Positions 55,108-63,325 of a DNA stretch of 64,000 nucleotides are shown in pieces. The notes beneath the pieces were generated by a model. It was not told where the DNA came from and made no database searches. It saw only the letters and a list, made by a program, of their open reading frames with translations. Numbering within the stretch: position 1 is the stretch's first letter; each line of letters opens with the position of its first letter. Source of the stretch: CF-162 sp040882565. Lineage in GTDB: Bacteria > Chloroflexota > Dehalococcoidia > SM23-28-2 > RBG-16-64-32. The DNA is taken from NCBI GenBank assembly GCA_040882565.1, contig JBBEAZ010000022.1:1-64000 (forward strand). Direction: 5' to 3'. The translations under genes and the position numbers were made by a program.

Positions 55108-55787
55108 TATTCTCCCGGCTCCCTCGTCGGGTCTTCATCGGGCGCGATCGGCACGCGCGGCCCAGCTGTGGGCGCGGCATCGGGAACGGATTCCAGGACT
55201 TCCTCAGTCGTTCCCAACGGCACATCGCTGACAGCCAGCGGCGAGCCCTTTGGCGCGGCCATCTCCGGCTCGCCTTTGAGCCGCCGCGCGAACTTGATCG
55301 CCTCGCTCGTCGAGAGCGGGCCGAGATACCTGCCTTCGCTGCGGATCAGCGGCGCCAGGTGGCAGGTGCCGTCACACTGCACCAACTGTAGCTCGTACTT
55401 GCCGTCCGCCGAGGCCTCACCCATCCGGCAACCAAGCGTCGCCTCGAGCGCCCGGCGGATGCCGAGCGAGCCCTTGAGCAGGCAGGCGGGGCCGCTGCAC
55501 CAGCCGACGACGTTTTCCGCCGGCGGCTCTTGCCGCAGCTCTGAGTAGAAGTCGATCGTTCCGTAGATGATCGCCGGCGTCGTCGCGAACTGCTGGGCGA
55601 GGGCCGGGATCCCGTCTTTGGGGACGTAGCCGAACTCGTGCTGGATGCGGTGCATCGCCTTCAGCAGGCCGACGTCGTCCGGCTTGAGGTCTGCGATCAG
55701 GGCGCAAACGCGGGCAATGACGTCAGGACGGCCGGGGACCGGCGCGACAGCGGAGAGCCGGGAGTTGTGAGAGGCGTTGGAGAACAA
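55107..55787 (-). CDS. NuoE-like [2Fe-2S] subunit (HymA type)
   Basis: The 226-residue protein has the NuoE helical domain (LLKAMHRIQHEFGYVPKDGI, TIDFYSELR). A thioredoxin-like [2Fe-2S] site follows with cysteines in CSGPAC and QCDGTCH. A C-terminal tail of about 50 Pro/Glu-rich residues is unusual. It pairs with the NuoF-like protein through TAGTG overlap. The start TTG 55787 is uncertain; the conserved part begins near residue 20. Confidence 0.85.
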   Translation of the reverse strand: MFSNASHNSRLSAVAPVPGRPDVIARVCALIADLKPDDVGLLKAMHRIQHEFGYVPKDGIPALAQQFATTPAIIYGTIDFYSELRQEPPAENVVGWCSGPACLLKGSLGIRRALEATLGCRMGEASADGKYELQLVQCDGTCHLAPLIRSEGRYLGPLSTSEAIKFARRLKGEPEMAAPKGSPLAVSDVPLGTTEEVLESVPDAAPTAGPRVPIAPDEDPTREPGE

Positions 55788-55956
55788 TCAGCGCGTCTTT
55801 CTCTGCATAGCGGCCGTCGATTGTGTAATTCGTCACCAACTATACATTCGCCCTACTCGTGCGGCAAGGCGAGCGGGCCAGTCACGCCGTTGTCTCGGGC
55901 GGCTCGCGCCCTCGGGCGATTCGCCGCCATCGTGCGACCTTATCGAAAGCCTGGCG

Positions 55957-56907
55957 CTACTGCAGAATGACGGCGTTGGGCGTGCAGACCCAGTGTTGGT
56001 TCCCCGAAATCATACTGTGCGTGACGATACAGGACGTATAGATACCAGCGGGCCAGCCTTGGGGATGGATAAATGTTCTTTGTAGGTACTGAGGGTTGCT
56101 TGGACGACCGGGGCCCACGCTAGCGTAGTGCTTGTCTGCCCTGACCCATTGCCAACTGCTGCCGTTCCAGTAGTAGTAGTGGTGCTCGTAATAGTCTTCT
56201 GACCAATTCACGTCTCGCCATTGCCACGTGACACGATCCGGCAGTGTGTTCACGATGCTAGTGCTATCGGCGGGGGACAGAGAATACAGCGTTTGGGTTC
56301 TCACGGAGTCTATCGTCCACGGCGTGTTTGTGCCACATCCTCCCCCCGTTACGGTCGTGCCGCTTACGGCGGTCGCGCCCATAATTGTAGTCTCCCCGTT
56401 AACGCACCCTGCCCCTCCGGCGTGATACCGTTCGCCTAGTCCCACTCCGTGTCCGAACTCGTGATTGGCCACCGCGAGCACGCCATAGAAGGTAAAATTG
56501 TAGTCTTGGTCGTTCAGATATGCGGTACCGCCCGTCTCGTAGTAGGACTGCTGCGTCTGCGACCAACGGTTTGTCGCTTTCCAACAGCCCGGAATGCCGC
56601 CGCAGTGTGCCCCGGTGGTATACCGGTTGATTTTGACCTTGGGGCTCGAGCAGGAATTGGCAAATTGCGAGCCGCCGCCCAGCATCGACTCCCAAATGAC
56701 CACCACATTGCTGTTGTACCAGTTCTGATCGTACTGAGAATCGTAAGAGCACCAGTTCACTACTTGAGAGAAGTTCACCCAGTTGTCCATGACGTCGGTG
56801 AATTGGCCGTTGTCCTCGGCCAGGTACTCTTGATGACCTGCCATTGAAATTCCAGTGAATATTGCCAGAGGCGCCCCCACCGCCAGAAGCAACAGCGCGG
56901 ATCTCAT
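55957..56907 (-). CDS. Secreted metzincin-like zinc metalloprotease
   Basis: The 316-residue protein has a signal peptide (SALLLLAVGAPLAIFTGIS). The zinc motif ANHEFGHGVGLGERYH has H149, E150 and H153, a glycine at 156, and Glu159 where metzincins normally have His or Asp; H162 is close. Met176 in TTIMGAT can be the Met-turn. Several cysteine pairs suggest disulfides. It would cut proteins outside the cell. It overlaps the upstream gene by 4 nt. Confidence 0.72.
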   Translation of the reverse strand: MRSALLLLAVGAPLAIFTGISMAGHQEYLAEDNGQFTDVMDNWVNFSQVVNWCSYDSQYDQNWYNSNVVVIWESMLGGGSQFANSCSSPKVKINRYTTGAHCGGIPGCWKATNRWSQTQQSYYETGGTAYLNDQDYNFTFYGVLAVANHEFGHGVGLGERYHAGGAGCVNGETTIMGATAVSGTTVTGGGCGTNTPWTIDSVRTQTLYSLSPADSTSIVNTLPDRVTWQWRDVNWSEDYYEHHYYYWNGSSWQWVRADKHYASVGPGRPSNPQYLQRTFIHPQGWPAGIYTSCIVTHSMISGNQHWVCTPNAVILQ

Positions 56908-57377
56908 TCGGGACTCGACGCGATGGGCTCAGGCTCCGTAAGGGTTTGGAAGTCCTTTTCGTCCTCAGGGAATACATCCCAGTAGACGATCTCACCAGTG
57001 TTGTCATCGATATTTACCCTCGACCTCCCTCGAGTGATCTCCCATTGCTCGGGATGCGGCAATGGCGTACCCACCCATTCTCCAGTTTCGGAGTCGACCA
57101 GAGCGCCGTCGTAGTACACCTTGAGCGCAATGGCGCCAGCAGGAATTCGGAAAATGAAGCCGCCCATGGGAAGCTCAACCGACTCTGGCAACGGCTGGCC
57201 AAGATCAATCGATCCCTCCATGGGGTAGTCACCGGTGGAGTCACCGGCCCCCTGGTATGGAGCTGGCGTCGAATCTGGTTCGCGCGCGTCTTCAGCGAGT
57301 GATGCAGCCGAATACGCGACAACAAACAACACAGGTAGAATTAACAGAACGAGCGAAGCTGGTAGATATCTACGCAT
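56904..57377 (-). CDS. Small secreted protein, paralogue of the protein at 20421-20786
   Basis: The 157-residue protein has an N-terminal hydrophobic export segment (LPASLVLLILPVLFVVAYSA). A domain with the blocks EGSIDLGQPLPES, FRIPAGAI, DSETGEWVGTPL and VNIDDNTGEIVYWD is shared in order with the protein at 20421-20786. Its stop overlaps the protease ATG by 4 nt, so it may be an exported partner, substrate or inhibitor of that protease. Confidence 0.62.
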   Translation of the reverse strand: MRRYLPASLVLLILPVLFVVAYSAASLAEDAREPDSTPAPYQGAGDSTGDYPMEGSIDLGQPLPESVELPMGGFIFRIPAGAIALKVYYDGALVDSETGEWVGTPLPHPEQWEITRGRSRVNIDDNTGEIVYWDVFPEDEKDFQTLTEPEPIASSPE

Positions 57378-57507
57378 TGCTTAGGCCCACCCAATTCTAC
57401 CACGAGCCATCGACCGCATCAATCACAAGGATAGGACATGCCGTTCGTGATCCGCGTCGCTGGCGCGTCCGTAGTACCGTAAGGAGCGGAGTCCTTCTCA
57501 CTGGCCA

Positions 57508-58239
57508 ATGACAACCATCTTCGGCGAACTCGAGACCATCCTCTCGGAGGACCTCTACCCCTACCGCTACCCGATCACTATCGCGCTCATCGTCGCAGCC
57601 GCCCTCCTCGCCGCCTTCGCCTACCGGCAACGCTGGCACCTCGTCGCCTGGCGGCACCGGCTGATCACCGGCGCGGCGCTCGTCATCTTCCTGGTCGTCG
57701 CCGTCCCCCTCGGCAACTACTTGATATCGCCACTCTGGGAGCGCAACACAGTCTGCGAGGCCAGCCCTATCTCGGGCGCCGGTTCCGGTTCCGAAGACTG
57801 CGAAGGCGCGGCAGTGGCGGCGACGATGCCGCCAACTGACGCTCCGACGAGGACAGCCCCGCCGGCCGCCGACACACCTGCGCCAACGGCGACTCCCTTC
57901 ACGCCGCGCGCAGTCCTCGAGGGCGACTTCCACGGCGCAGACGACTTTCATTTCGGCGAAGGCAAGGCGCTGGTTATCGAGACAGAGCCCGGCGTCTACT
58001 CCTTGCGCTTCGAGGAGTTTTCGGTGCGCAACGGCCCCGACCTCTTCGTCTACGTGTCGCCCAATCCGGACGGCTACGCGGACGAAGCGCTCAACCTCGG
58101 CGACCTCAAGGGCACCGACGGCGCCTTCAATTACGACATTCCTGCGGGTACCGACATCACGCTCTACCAGAGCGCGATCGTCTGGTGCCGCCAATTCGGC
58201 ACGCTCTTCGCCGCCGCGACGTTCTCGCCTTCGGGATAG
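57508..58239 (+). CDS. Membrane-anchored DM13-domain protein
   Basis: The 243-residue protein has two N-terminal helices (PITIALIVAAALLAAFAY, LITGAALVIFLVVAVPLG) and a Pro/Thr-rich linker. The C-terminal DM13 domain holds GDFHGADDFHFGEGKALVI, NGPDLFVYVS and SAIVWCRQFGTLFAAATF with the conserved cysteine. DM13 domains are thought to serve in redox or electron transfer. It should face outside. Confidence 0.83.
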   Translation: MTTIFGELETILSEDLYPYRYPITIALIVAAALLAAFAYRQRWHLVAWRHRLITGAALVIFLVVAVPLGNYLISPLWERNTVCEASPISGAGSGSEDCEGAAVAATMPPTDAPTRTAPPAADTPAPTATPFTPRAVLEGDFHGADDFHFGEGKALVIETEPGVYSLRFEEFSVRNGPDLFVYVSPNPDGYADEALNLGDLKGTDGAFNYDIPAGTDITLYQSAIVWCRQFGTLFAAATFSPSG

Positions 58240-58315
58240 ACGCGGGCGCGGCCCGGAGCGCCGTCAGCCGCCTACCTGTTCAAGCTAACCCGTAGCGCTG
58301 GTTCCGAGAAGCGAA

Positions 58316-58555
58316 CTAACCTTCGGCTGCCCCAGCGGTGGCCTGCGCCTGCCGCTTGAGCACGAAGTAGCTCGTCTCCATTCGGATCAGCGGGTGAACC
58401 GCCGCCACTTCCCAGCCGTCCCGCCCCACCCCATCGAGGTAACGCGTGACGAACGAAGTGCGGTGCTCACCCGGCTGCCGGATGAACTCCACTCCTTCCG
58501 AGGAAATCCTCCCCCGGAAGTCCACATAAGCGACTCTGTATTCCCATGACACCAT
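58316..58555 (-). CDS. Small DUF4177-like protein
   Basis: The 79-residue protein starts VSWEYRVAYVDFRGRISSEG and holds LDGVGRDGWEVAAVHPLIRM then YFVLKRQ. The WEYRV, GxxGWEVA and FVLKR marks recall DUF4177. ATG 58555 lies 6 nt after GGAGG; the longer frame upstream has no ribosome site. Confidence 0.72.
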   Translation of the reverse strand: MVSWEYRVAYVDFRGRISSEGVEFIRQPGEHRTSFVTRYLDGVGRDGWEVAAVHPLIRMETSYFVLKRQAQATAGAAEG

Positions 58556-58680
58556 GTTTGCCTCCACTCCTGGCAGCGAACCGGCGTCCGGGCCAATCGC
58601 CCGCACATCTATCTTACCGCCGTGGAGACACATTCGTGACGTGACGAGCGTCACGCCGGCGGTTGCACGAGGCCGGGCGC

Positions 58681-58754
58681 AATCAAGCAATCAGGCAAAC
58701 AAGCAAACACTAAGCCGAATCTGTTTGTCTGTTTCGTGGTTCCTGTTTCAGCGC
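58681..58754. repeat. Intergenic microrepeat region with dispersed 13-mer, copy 2
   Basis: CAAGCAA/CAAACAAGC-type units are followed by GTTTGTCTGTTTC-type units, giving an imperfect inverted repeat. CAGGCAAACAAGC (58692-58704) is the exact reverse complement of 2399-2411. Confidence 0.5.
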
Positions 58755-58760
58755 GCAGCG

Positions 58761-59960
58761 CTACTCGAACTCCCAGGTCGAGCCCTGGCTGTACTCCCGC
58801 AACACCCGCCGCGCCACGACCATCCGGTGCACCTCGTCCGGGCCATCGTAGATGCGCGCGGCGCGCGCCTGCCGGTACATCCCTTCGAGCGGCGTGTCGC
58901 CCGAGACTCCGAGCGCGCCGTGAACCTGGATCGCGCGGTCGATCACGTTGTGGAGGATCGTCGCCCCCCAGAACTTGATCAGCGAAACCTCGACCCGCGC
59001 CTCATCGCCCTGGTCGATTTTGTGCGCCGCGTGCAGCGTCAACAGTCGCGCCGACTGGATCTCGGCGACCGAGTCGGCGATCCAGTTTTGCACCGTCTGC
59101 TTCTGCGCGAGCGGTGTCCCGAAGGTCTGGCGTTCCATCGCCCGCTGACATAGGAGGTCGAAAGCGCGTGACATCTGGCCGAGCCAGCGCATGCAGTGGT
59201 GAATGCGCCCCGGTCCCAGCCGCTTCTGCGCGATCATGAAGCCGTCGCCTTCCTGGCCGAGCACGTTCGTCACCGGCACCCGCGCGTCGCGGTAGTAGAT
59301 CTCGCAGTGGTTGCCGCGCGTCTCGCCCATCACCGGCACGGCCCGCACGATGTCCACGCCCGGCGTCTCCAGCGGCACGATGATCTGGCTCATCCGCCGG
59401 TGCGCCTGGCCTTCGGGGTCCGTCACGCACATGACGATCGCGAAGGTCGCGCCGATCGCCCCGCTTGTGAACCACTTGTGGCCGTTGATCACCCAGTCGT
59501 CGCCGTCCCGCACCGCGCGTGTCTGTAGCGTCGTCGGGTCCGACCCGGGGTTTTCCGGCTCGGTCATCGAGAAGCACGAGCGGATGTCGCCGTTGACCAG
59601 CGGCTTCAGCCACGTCGCCTTCTGTTCCTCCGAGCCGAACTGCCAGAGGATCTCCGCGTTGCCCGAGTCCGGCGCCTGTGAGCCAAAGGCCCGCGGCGCC
59701 AGGTAGCTGCGACCGAGGATCTCGTTCATATACACGTAGGGCATGAAGCCGATGCCCATGCCGCCTGCCTCCTTCGGCAGATGCGGCGCCCAGTAGCCCA
59801 TCTTCTTCGTCCGCGACTGCAGGTCCTTGATCAGGTCGGCGGCCTCGTCTTCCGCTGCGTCTTCGACGACGTGCTCGTTGGGGTAGATGTGCTCGTCCAT
59901 GAACTGCCGCACGTCGCCGCGCAGCTTCTGTATTTCGGGCGTCATCGTAAAGTCGGGCAT
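58761..59960 (-). CDS. Acyl-CoA dehydrogenase (ACAD10/11-like)
   Basis: The 399-residue flavoprotein has CFSMTEPENPGSDPTTLQT (FAD/acyl site), WVINGHKWFTSGAIGATFAI, and late QVHGALGVSGDTPLEGMYRQ. It ends IYDGPDEVHRMVVARRVL, the pattern of the ACAD10/11-like branch. It introduces the alpha-beta double bond into an acyl-CoA and passes electrons to ETF. It is one of several CoA-degradation genes in this end of the window. Confidence 0.92.
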   Translation of the reverse strand: MPDFTMTPEIQKLRGDVRQFMDEHIYPNEHVVEDAAEDEAADLIKDLQSRTKKMGYWAPHLPKEAGGMGIGFMPYVYMNEILGRSYLAPRAFGSQAPDSGNAEILWQFGSEEQKATWLKPLVNGDIRSCFSMTEPENPGSDPTTLQTRAVRDGDDWVINGHKWFTSGAIGATFAIVMCVTDPEGQAHRRMSQIIVPLETPGVDIVRAVPVMGETRGNHCEIYYRDARVPVTNVLGQEGDGFMIAQKRLGPGRIHHCMRWLGQMSRAFDLLCQRAMERQTFGTPLAQKQTVQNWIADSVAEIQSARLLTLHAAHKIDQGDEARVEVSLIKFWGATILHNVIDRAIQVHGALGVSGDTPLEGMYRQARAARIYDGPDEVHRMVVARRVLREYSQGSTWEFE

Positions 59961-60030
59961 CGGGCTCCTCGCTAGTTAGTTTTCAGCTTTGGCGGGCGGG
60001 ATTGTACCATGCGGCCGCCTCGTCGCCGCC

Positions 60031-60036
60031 TATACT
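60031..60036 (+). promoter_or_regulatory. -10 box (TATACT) of a leaderless transcript
   Basis: TATACT, GAACCC (6 nt), then ATG 60043; no ribosome site. Confidence 0.5.
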
Positions 60037-60042
60037 GAACCC

Positions 60043-60579
60043 ATGCGATGGTCCAAGGTGCGCAAGTTGGTTCACGACAGTTTCGCCGATTCTGTCCACG
60101 GTCGAGTGCAAGTAAACCTCACGAACGCTGGTCGACGAGGTGTTGATCCAATGTGCTTTTATGAGAAATGTACTCGGGGGTGGATGAGAGTGGACGGAAG
60201 AGTGGTCGCCAACCTCGAATTTCATCTATTTGGAGAGCTGACTCTTTCTCTGCCGGCGGACGAGAATGACGCGAAACGGAGAAAGATCCTAGTGTTCTCT
60301 GAGGCAATCCCAGGGCAGAAGGTTCGTCAAGGCGCTCAAGCGGGCACCTTCATGCAGCTCACCGAAGCCTGTTGGAAGTATCTTCACTCCAATCTCAACG
60401 AGTCGCTGGAGAGCCCAGACCCGTTCGTGTCATCGTTGGCCGTACTCAACGCCAAAGTCGGACTCACCCGACTGAGGCGAGTATCTGGCCGTGACCTGCA
60501 CCCACTCACCCGGGCGATGCTCGACTTCAGATTGCAGGCGGAACTGGCCGCACACTCCCGGGCAACTGCCGCGGCCTAG
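60043..60579 (+). CDS. SF0329-like family protein of unknown function
   Basis: The 178-residue protein begins MRWSKVRKLVHDSFADSVHG and includes EKCTRGWMRVDGRVVANLEF, FMQLTEACWKYLHSNLNESL and a late LAVLNAKVGLTRLRRVSGRD. The start and the SLAVLDAKVGxRRL-type block match a widespread hypothetical family (SF0329-like) that has no assigned reaction. ATG 60043 follows TATACT by 6 nt. The 3' end overlaps the convergent LLM gene by 4 nt. Confidence 0.68.
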   Translation: MRWSKVRKLVHDSFADSVHGRVQVNLTNAGRRGVDPMCFYEKCTRGWMRVDGRVVANLEFHLFGELTLSLPADENDAKRRKILVFSEAIPGQKVRQGAQAGTFMQLTEACWKYLHSNLNESLESPDPFVSSLAVLNAKVGLTRLRRVSGRDLHPLTRAMLDFRLQAELAAHSRATAAA

Positions 60580-61580
60580 CGCGGCGCCAGCGCCCGGAAC
60601 GCCTCCAGGCTCTGCTTCGCCTGGGTCTCCCGGTCGCGCGCCGTCGGGATGATGTTGATCACGGGCGTGCTGATCCCGTTGTTTCGATACGCTTCGATCT
60701 TGTCCTTGCATTCGTCGGGGCTGCCGAAGACGAAGATGTCGTCAACGACTTTCTCCGGCACGAGGCCGACCGCCTGCTGCCGTTCGCCCGCCTGCCACGC
60801 CTTCATCATCGGCGCAAGGGCGTCGCCCCGGCCGAGCCATTCGTGGAACGCGTAGTAGTAAGGCGTCGTCAAGTAACCAGAGACGATGAAGCGGCCCATC
60901 ATCTGCGCCTGCTGGCGGTCTTCCGTCCAAATGATGAAGAGACGGCACGCCACATCGAACTCGTCTCGGTCCTTCCCGGCAGCCGCCGCTGCGTCTCGGG
61001 CAATCTTCGACACCCGCGGGGCGTCGTCCGGCGAGATGTAGTTTGTAATCGCGCCCTCGCCCAGTTCGCCCGCGAGTTGCAGCATCTGCTCACGCAGGGC
61101 CGCCACGTAGACCTTCGGCGGCGGCGAAGGCGCCCGGCCGAGGCGGAATCCCTTCACGTCGTACGGACCGACTTTACGCACAACCTTCTCGCCGCTCCAG
61201 GCCTCGCGCAGGAAGGCGATCGTGTCGCGCATCCGCGTCATCGGCTGCGCCAGCGGCACGCCGTTCCAGCGTTCGACAATCGCCGGTGAGCTCGTGCCGA
61301 TACCGAGGCAGAACCGCCCCGGCGCCAGCTCCTCGATCGCCGCCGCGGTCTGTGCCAGCAATGTCGGCGTCCGGTTGTAGACCCCGGCGATCGCGCAGCC
61401 TAGGCGCGTCTCCTTCGTCCACGCGGCAAAGGCGGCGAGAGGTGTAAAAGCGTCGTTCGACTCCACCTCCGCCGACCAGGCGTCGGTGTACCCCAGGTCC
61501 TCCGCTTCGCGCAGAATCGGCCCGTGGTCGGCCAGGGAGATGCCTTGCAGCGGGTAGGTCAGGCCCCAGCGTCTGGCCAT
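60576..61580 (-). CDS. LLM-class flavin/F420-dependent oxidoreductase
   Basis: The 334-residue TIM-barrel protein has LTYPLQGISLADHGPILREA, GYTDAWSAEVESNDAFTPLA, ELAPGRFCLGIGTSSPAIVE, and VFGSPDECKDKIEAYRNNGI near the end. These are the features of F420-type luciferase-like oxidoreductases. It transfers hydride between F420 (or FMN) and an unknown substrate. ATG 61580 overlaps the enoyl-CoA hydratase stop by one base. Confidence 0.88.
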   Translation of the reverse strand: MARRWGLTYPLQGISLADHGPILREAEDLGYTDAWSAEVESNDAFTPLAAFAAWTKETRLGCAIAGVYNRTPTLLAQTAAAIEELAPGRFCLGIGTSSPAIVERWNGVPLAQPMTRMRDTIAFLREAWSGEKVVRKVGPYDVKGFRLGRAPSPPPKVYVAALREQMLQLAGELGEGAITNYISPDDAPRVSKIARDAAAAAGKDRDEFDVACRLFIIWTEDRQQAQMMGRFIVSGYLTTPYYYAFHEWLGRGDALAPMMKAWQAGERQQAVGLVPEKVVDDIFVFGSPDECKDKIEAYRNNGISTPVINIIPTARDRETQAKQSLEAFRALAPR

Positions 61581-62380
61581 CAGGCGAACTTCGGGTCGCG
61601 CTTTTCGAGGAACGCCGTCACCGCTTCCGCGTGGTCAGGCAGGCGCCGTGCCTCGCGGATCGCGAACCCTTCCTGCGTGACGACCCGACGCAGGTCGTGC
61701 TCAGCCAGGTTTTCGTGCAGCAACCGCTTGGCTGCCCAGACCGCGGACGGCGGGTTGCCGGCGATCTCTTCCGCCAGCCCCATTGCCACGTTCATCAGTT
61801 CATCGTGCGGCACCACCTGGTCGACCAGCCCGCGCCGCAGGGCCTCATCCGCTTCGACGATCCGGCCGGTGAGCGCCATGTAGAGCGCGTTCCCCAGGCC
61901 CGCCGAGGCTGCGAGGTAGCGGGTACTCCCGCACTCCGGCGTCAGCCCCACTTTGACGAAGCGGACGGAAAACCGCGCCTTGTCCGAGGCGATACGGATG
62001 TCGCAAGCCAGAGGCATCGTCAGGCCAATTCCCACGGAATGGCCGTTGATCGCCGCGATCACCGGCTTGCTGCGGGCCAGCGCGATCGGCACTTCCGGGC
62101 TGCCGTCCCGCGCCACGAGCGACGTCGGGCCGGCGCCGTCACGTGATTGCCCCAGCCCCTGCGAGAAGCTCTGGATATCGCCCCCGGCGCAGAACGCCCG
62201 CCCGGCGCCCGTGATGACAATGGCGCGCACCTCGCGGTCGGCGTTGGCTTCCTCGAGCGCCTGCAGGAACTCGCGCTCCATCTGCGGGCTCCAGGCATTC
62301 AGCTTATCGGGGCGGTTCAGGGTAAGAAGTAGGACGTTGCCTTTCTTCTCGTATAGCAAAGTCTCGTACGAACTACTCAT
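61580..62380 (-). CDS. Enoyl-CoA hydratase/isomerase family protein
   Basis: The 266-residue crotonase protein has LLLTLNRPDKLNAWSPQMER, GAGRAFCAGGDIQSFS and INGHSVGIGLTMPLACDIRI. RFVKVGLTPECGSTRYLAAS has an E in the place of the catalytic acid of hydratases/isomerases. It works on an unsaturated acyl-CoA. It forms an operon with the LLM gene. Confidence 0.9.
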   Translation of the reverse strand: MSSSYETLLYEKKGNVLLLTLNRPDKLNAWSPQMEREFLQALEEANADREVRAIVITGAGRAFCAGGDIQSFSQGLGQSRDGAGPTSLVARDGSPEVPIALARSKPVIAAINGHSVGIGLTMPLACDIRIASDKARFSVRFVKVGLTPECGSTRYLAASAGLGNALYMALTGRIVEADEALRRGLVDQVVPHDELMNVAMGLAEEIAGNPPSAVWAAKRLLHENLAEHDLRRVVTQEGFAIREARRLPDHAEAVTAFLEKRDPKFA

Positions 62381-62508
62381 TTTTCAACACTCCTTCAAGA
62401 CGCCCTGAAATTTAGCACATCCCTCACGCTTACGTTCGGTGCACCCGCCGCTTCGCTCCCAGACACGACGTGTGTAAACGAAAGTTATCACCCTGAAATT
62501 TGCGGAAC

Positions 62509-62532
62509 GCTTGCGGTAAGGCGACCGCAAGC
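62509..62532. repeat. Perfect intergenic hairpin
   Basis: The 9-bp arms GCTTGCGGT and ACCGCAAGC flank a 6-nt loop, in the gap between the divergent enoyl-CoA hydratase and YggT-like genes. No U-tract follows on either strand. The 11-mer CCCTGAAATTT also occurs twice here (62403 and 62491). Confidence 0.5.
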
Positions 62533-62609
62533 AGCCACGCGTCAGAATGTCGGTACAGACCCAGGTGGGAGCCCTGACGAATTCGTCCGGGCAGGAAGTG
62601 AGGCAGATC

Positions 62610-63119
62610 ATGGCAGTACGAAGACACGAGACCGGCGGTAGCGATCACCGGCCCGTCACAGTCATCGACTCAGACGTCGAGCAGCAGAGGGTAGTCCACG
62701 CCGGTCAGGAGGACGTCGTCAGCGTCACTCCGGACGGTATGTCGCTCGTCCGCGGGATCGTGCGGATGCTCAACATGTGGATCGGGCTGGCATTGCTGGT
62801 CGTCGAATCAATGCTGGCCTTCAGGCTGGCCTTCGCTCTCGCCGGCGCAAACGCGGCGAACGGTTTCGTAGAGTTCATCTACGACGTCACCGGGCCCCTC
62901 GTCTCGCCGTTCGAGAACATCGCCAACGAAAGCATCTCCGGCAAGTCGGTGTTTGAGCCAGAAACAGTAATCGCGATGGCAGTCTACGCCGTCGCTGCGA
63001 TAATCGTGATCGCGTTCCTCAGCGTCCTGACGACGGTGCCCGGTCCGAGCACCCGCGTCGTCCGCCGCGAGCACAGTGCTCACGTCGATGAAGGCGCTCA
63101 CTACGACGAAGAGATCTAA
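62610..63119 (+). CDS. YggT-like membrane protein
   Basis: The 169-residue protein has two helices, IVRMLNMWIGLALLVVESML and VIAMAVYAVAAIIVIAFLS. The loop GFVEFIYDVTGPLVSPFENI carries the YggT P-x-x-x-P-F mark. The N-terminal 70 residues are polar and probably cytosolic. ATG 62610 follows GAGG by 7 nt; an upstream ATG (62547) lacks a ribosome site. YggT proteins are linked to osmotic and cell-division roles without a known mechanism. Confidence 0.72.
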   Translation: MAVRRHETGGSDHRPVTVIDSDVEQQRVVHAGQEDVVSVTPDGMSLVRGIVRMLNMWIGLALLVVESMLAFRLAFALAGANAANGFVEFIYDVTGPLVSPFENIANESISGKSVFEPETVIAMAVYAVAAIIVIAFLSVLTTVPGPSTRVVRREHSAHVDEGAHYDEEI

Positions 63120-63121
63120 AG

Positions 63122-63325
63122 ATGCCCAGCCCGCGGCGCACTGTACAGGCGATCTCCGGTACGTGCCCCTACTGTTGCGGCGACATCGCCGTGCGGTCGG
63201 GTAGCGAAGGCTGGCTTCTCGTCTGCAGCGCCTGCGGGCGCGCACTTGCGGCGGCGCCGTCACCGGCGCCGCCGCGCCGTTACTCGCCAGCAGCAGCGGC
63301 GGGCGGCTCAGCGTCGAGCATGTAG
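63122..63325 (+). CDS. Small zinc-ribbon protein
   Basis: The 67-residue frame starts 2 nt after the YggT-like gene and has two CxxC pairs (GTCPYCCGDIAVRS and LVCSACGRAL). The Ala/Pro-rich tail runs 46 nt into the 3' end of the convergent response-regulator gene, which is unusual. It may bind zinc as a single ribbon. Confidence 0.55.
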   Translation: MPSPRRTVQAISGTCPYCCGDIAVRSGSEGWLLVCSACGRALAAAPSPAPPRRYSPAAAAGGSASSM

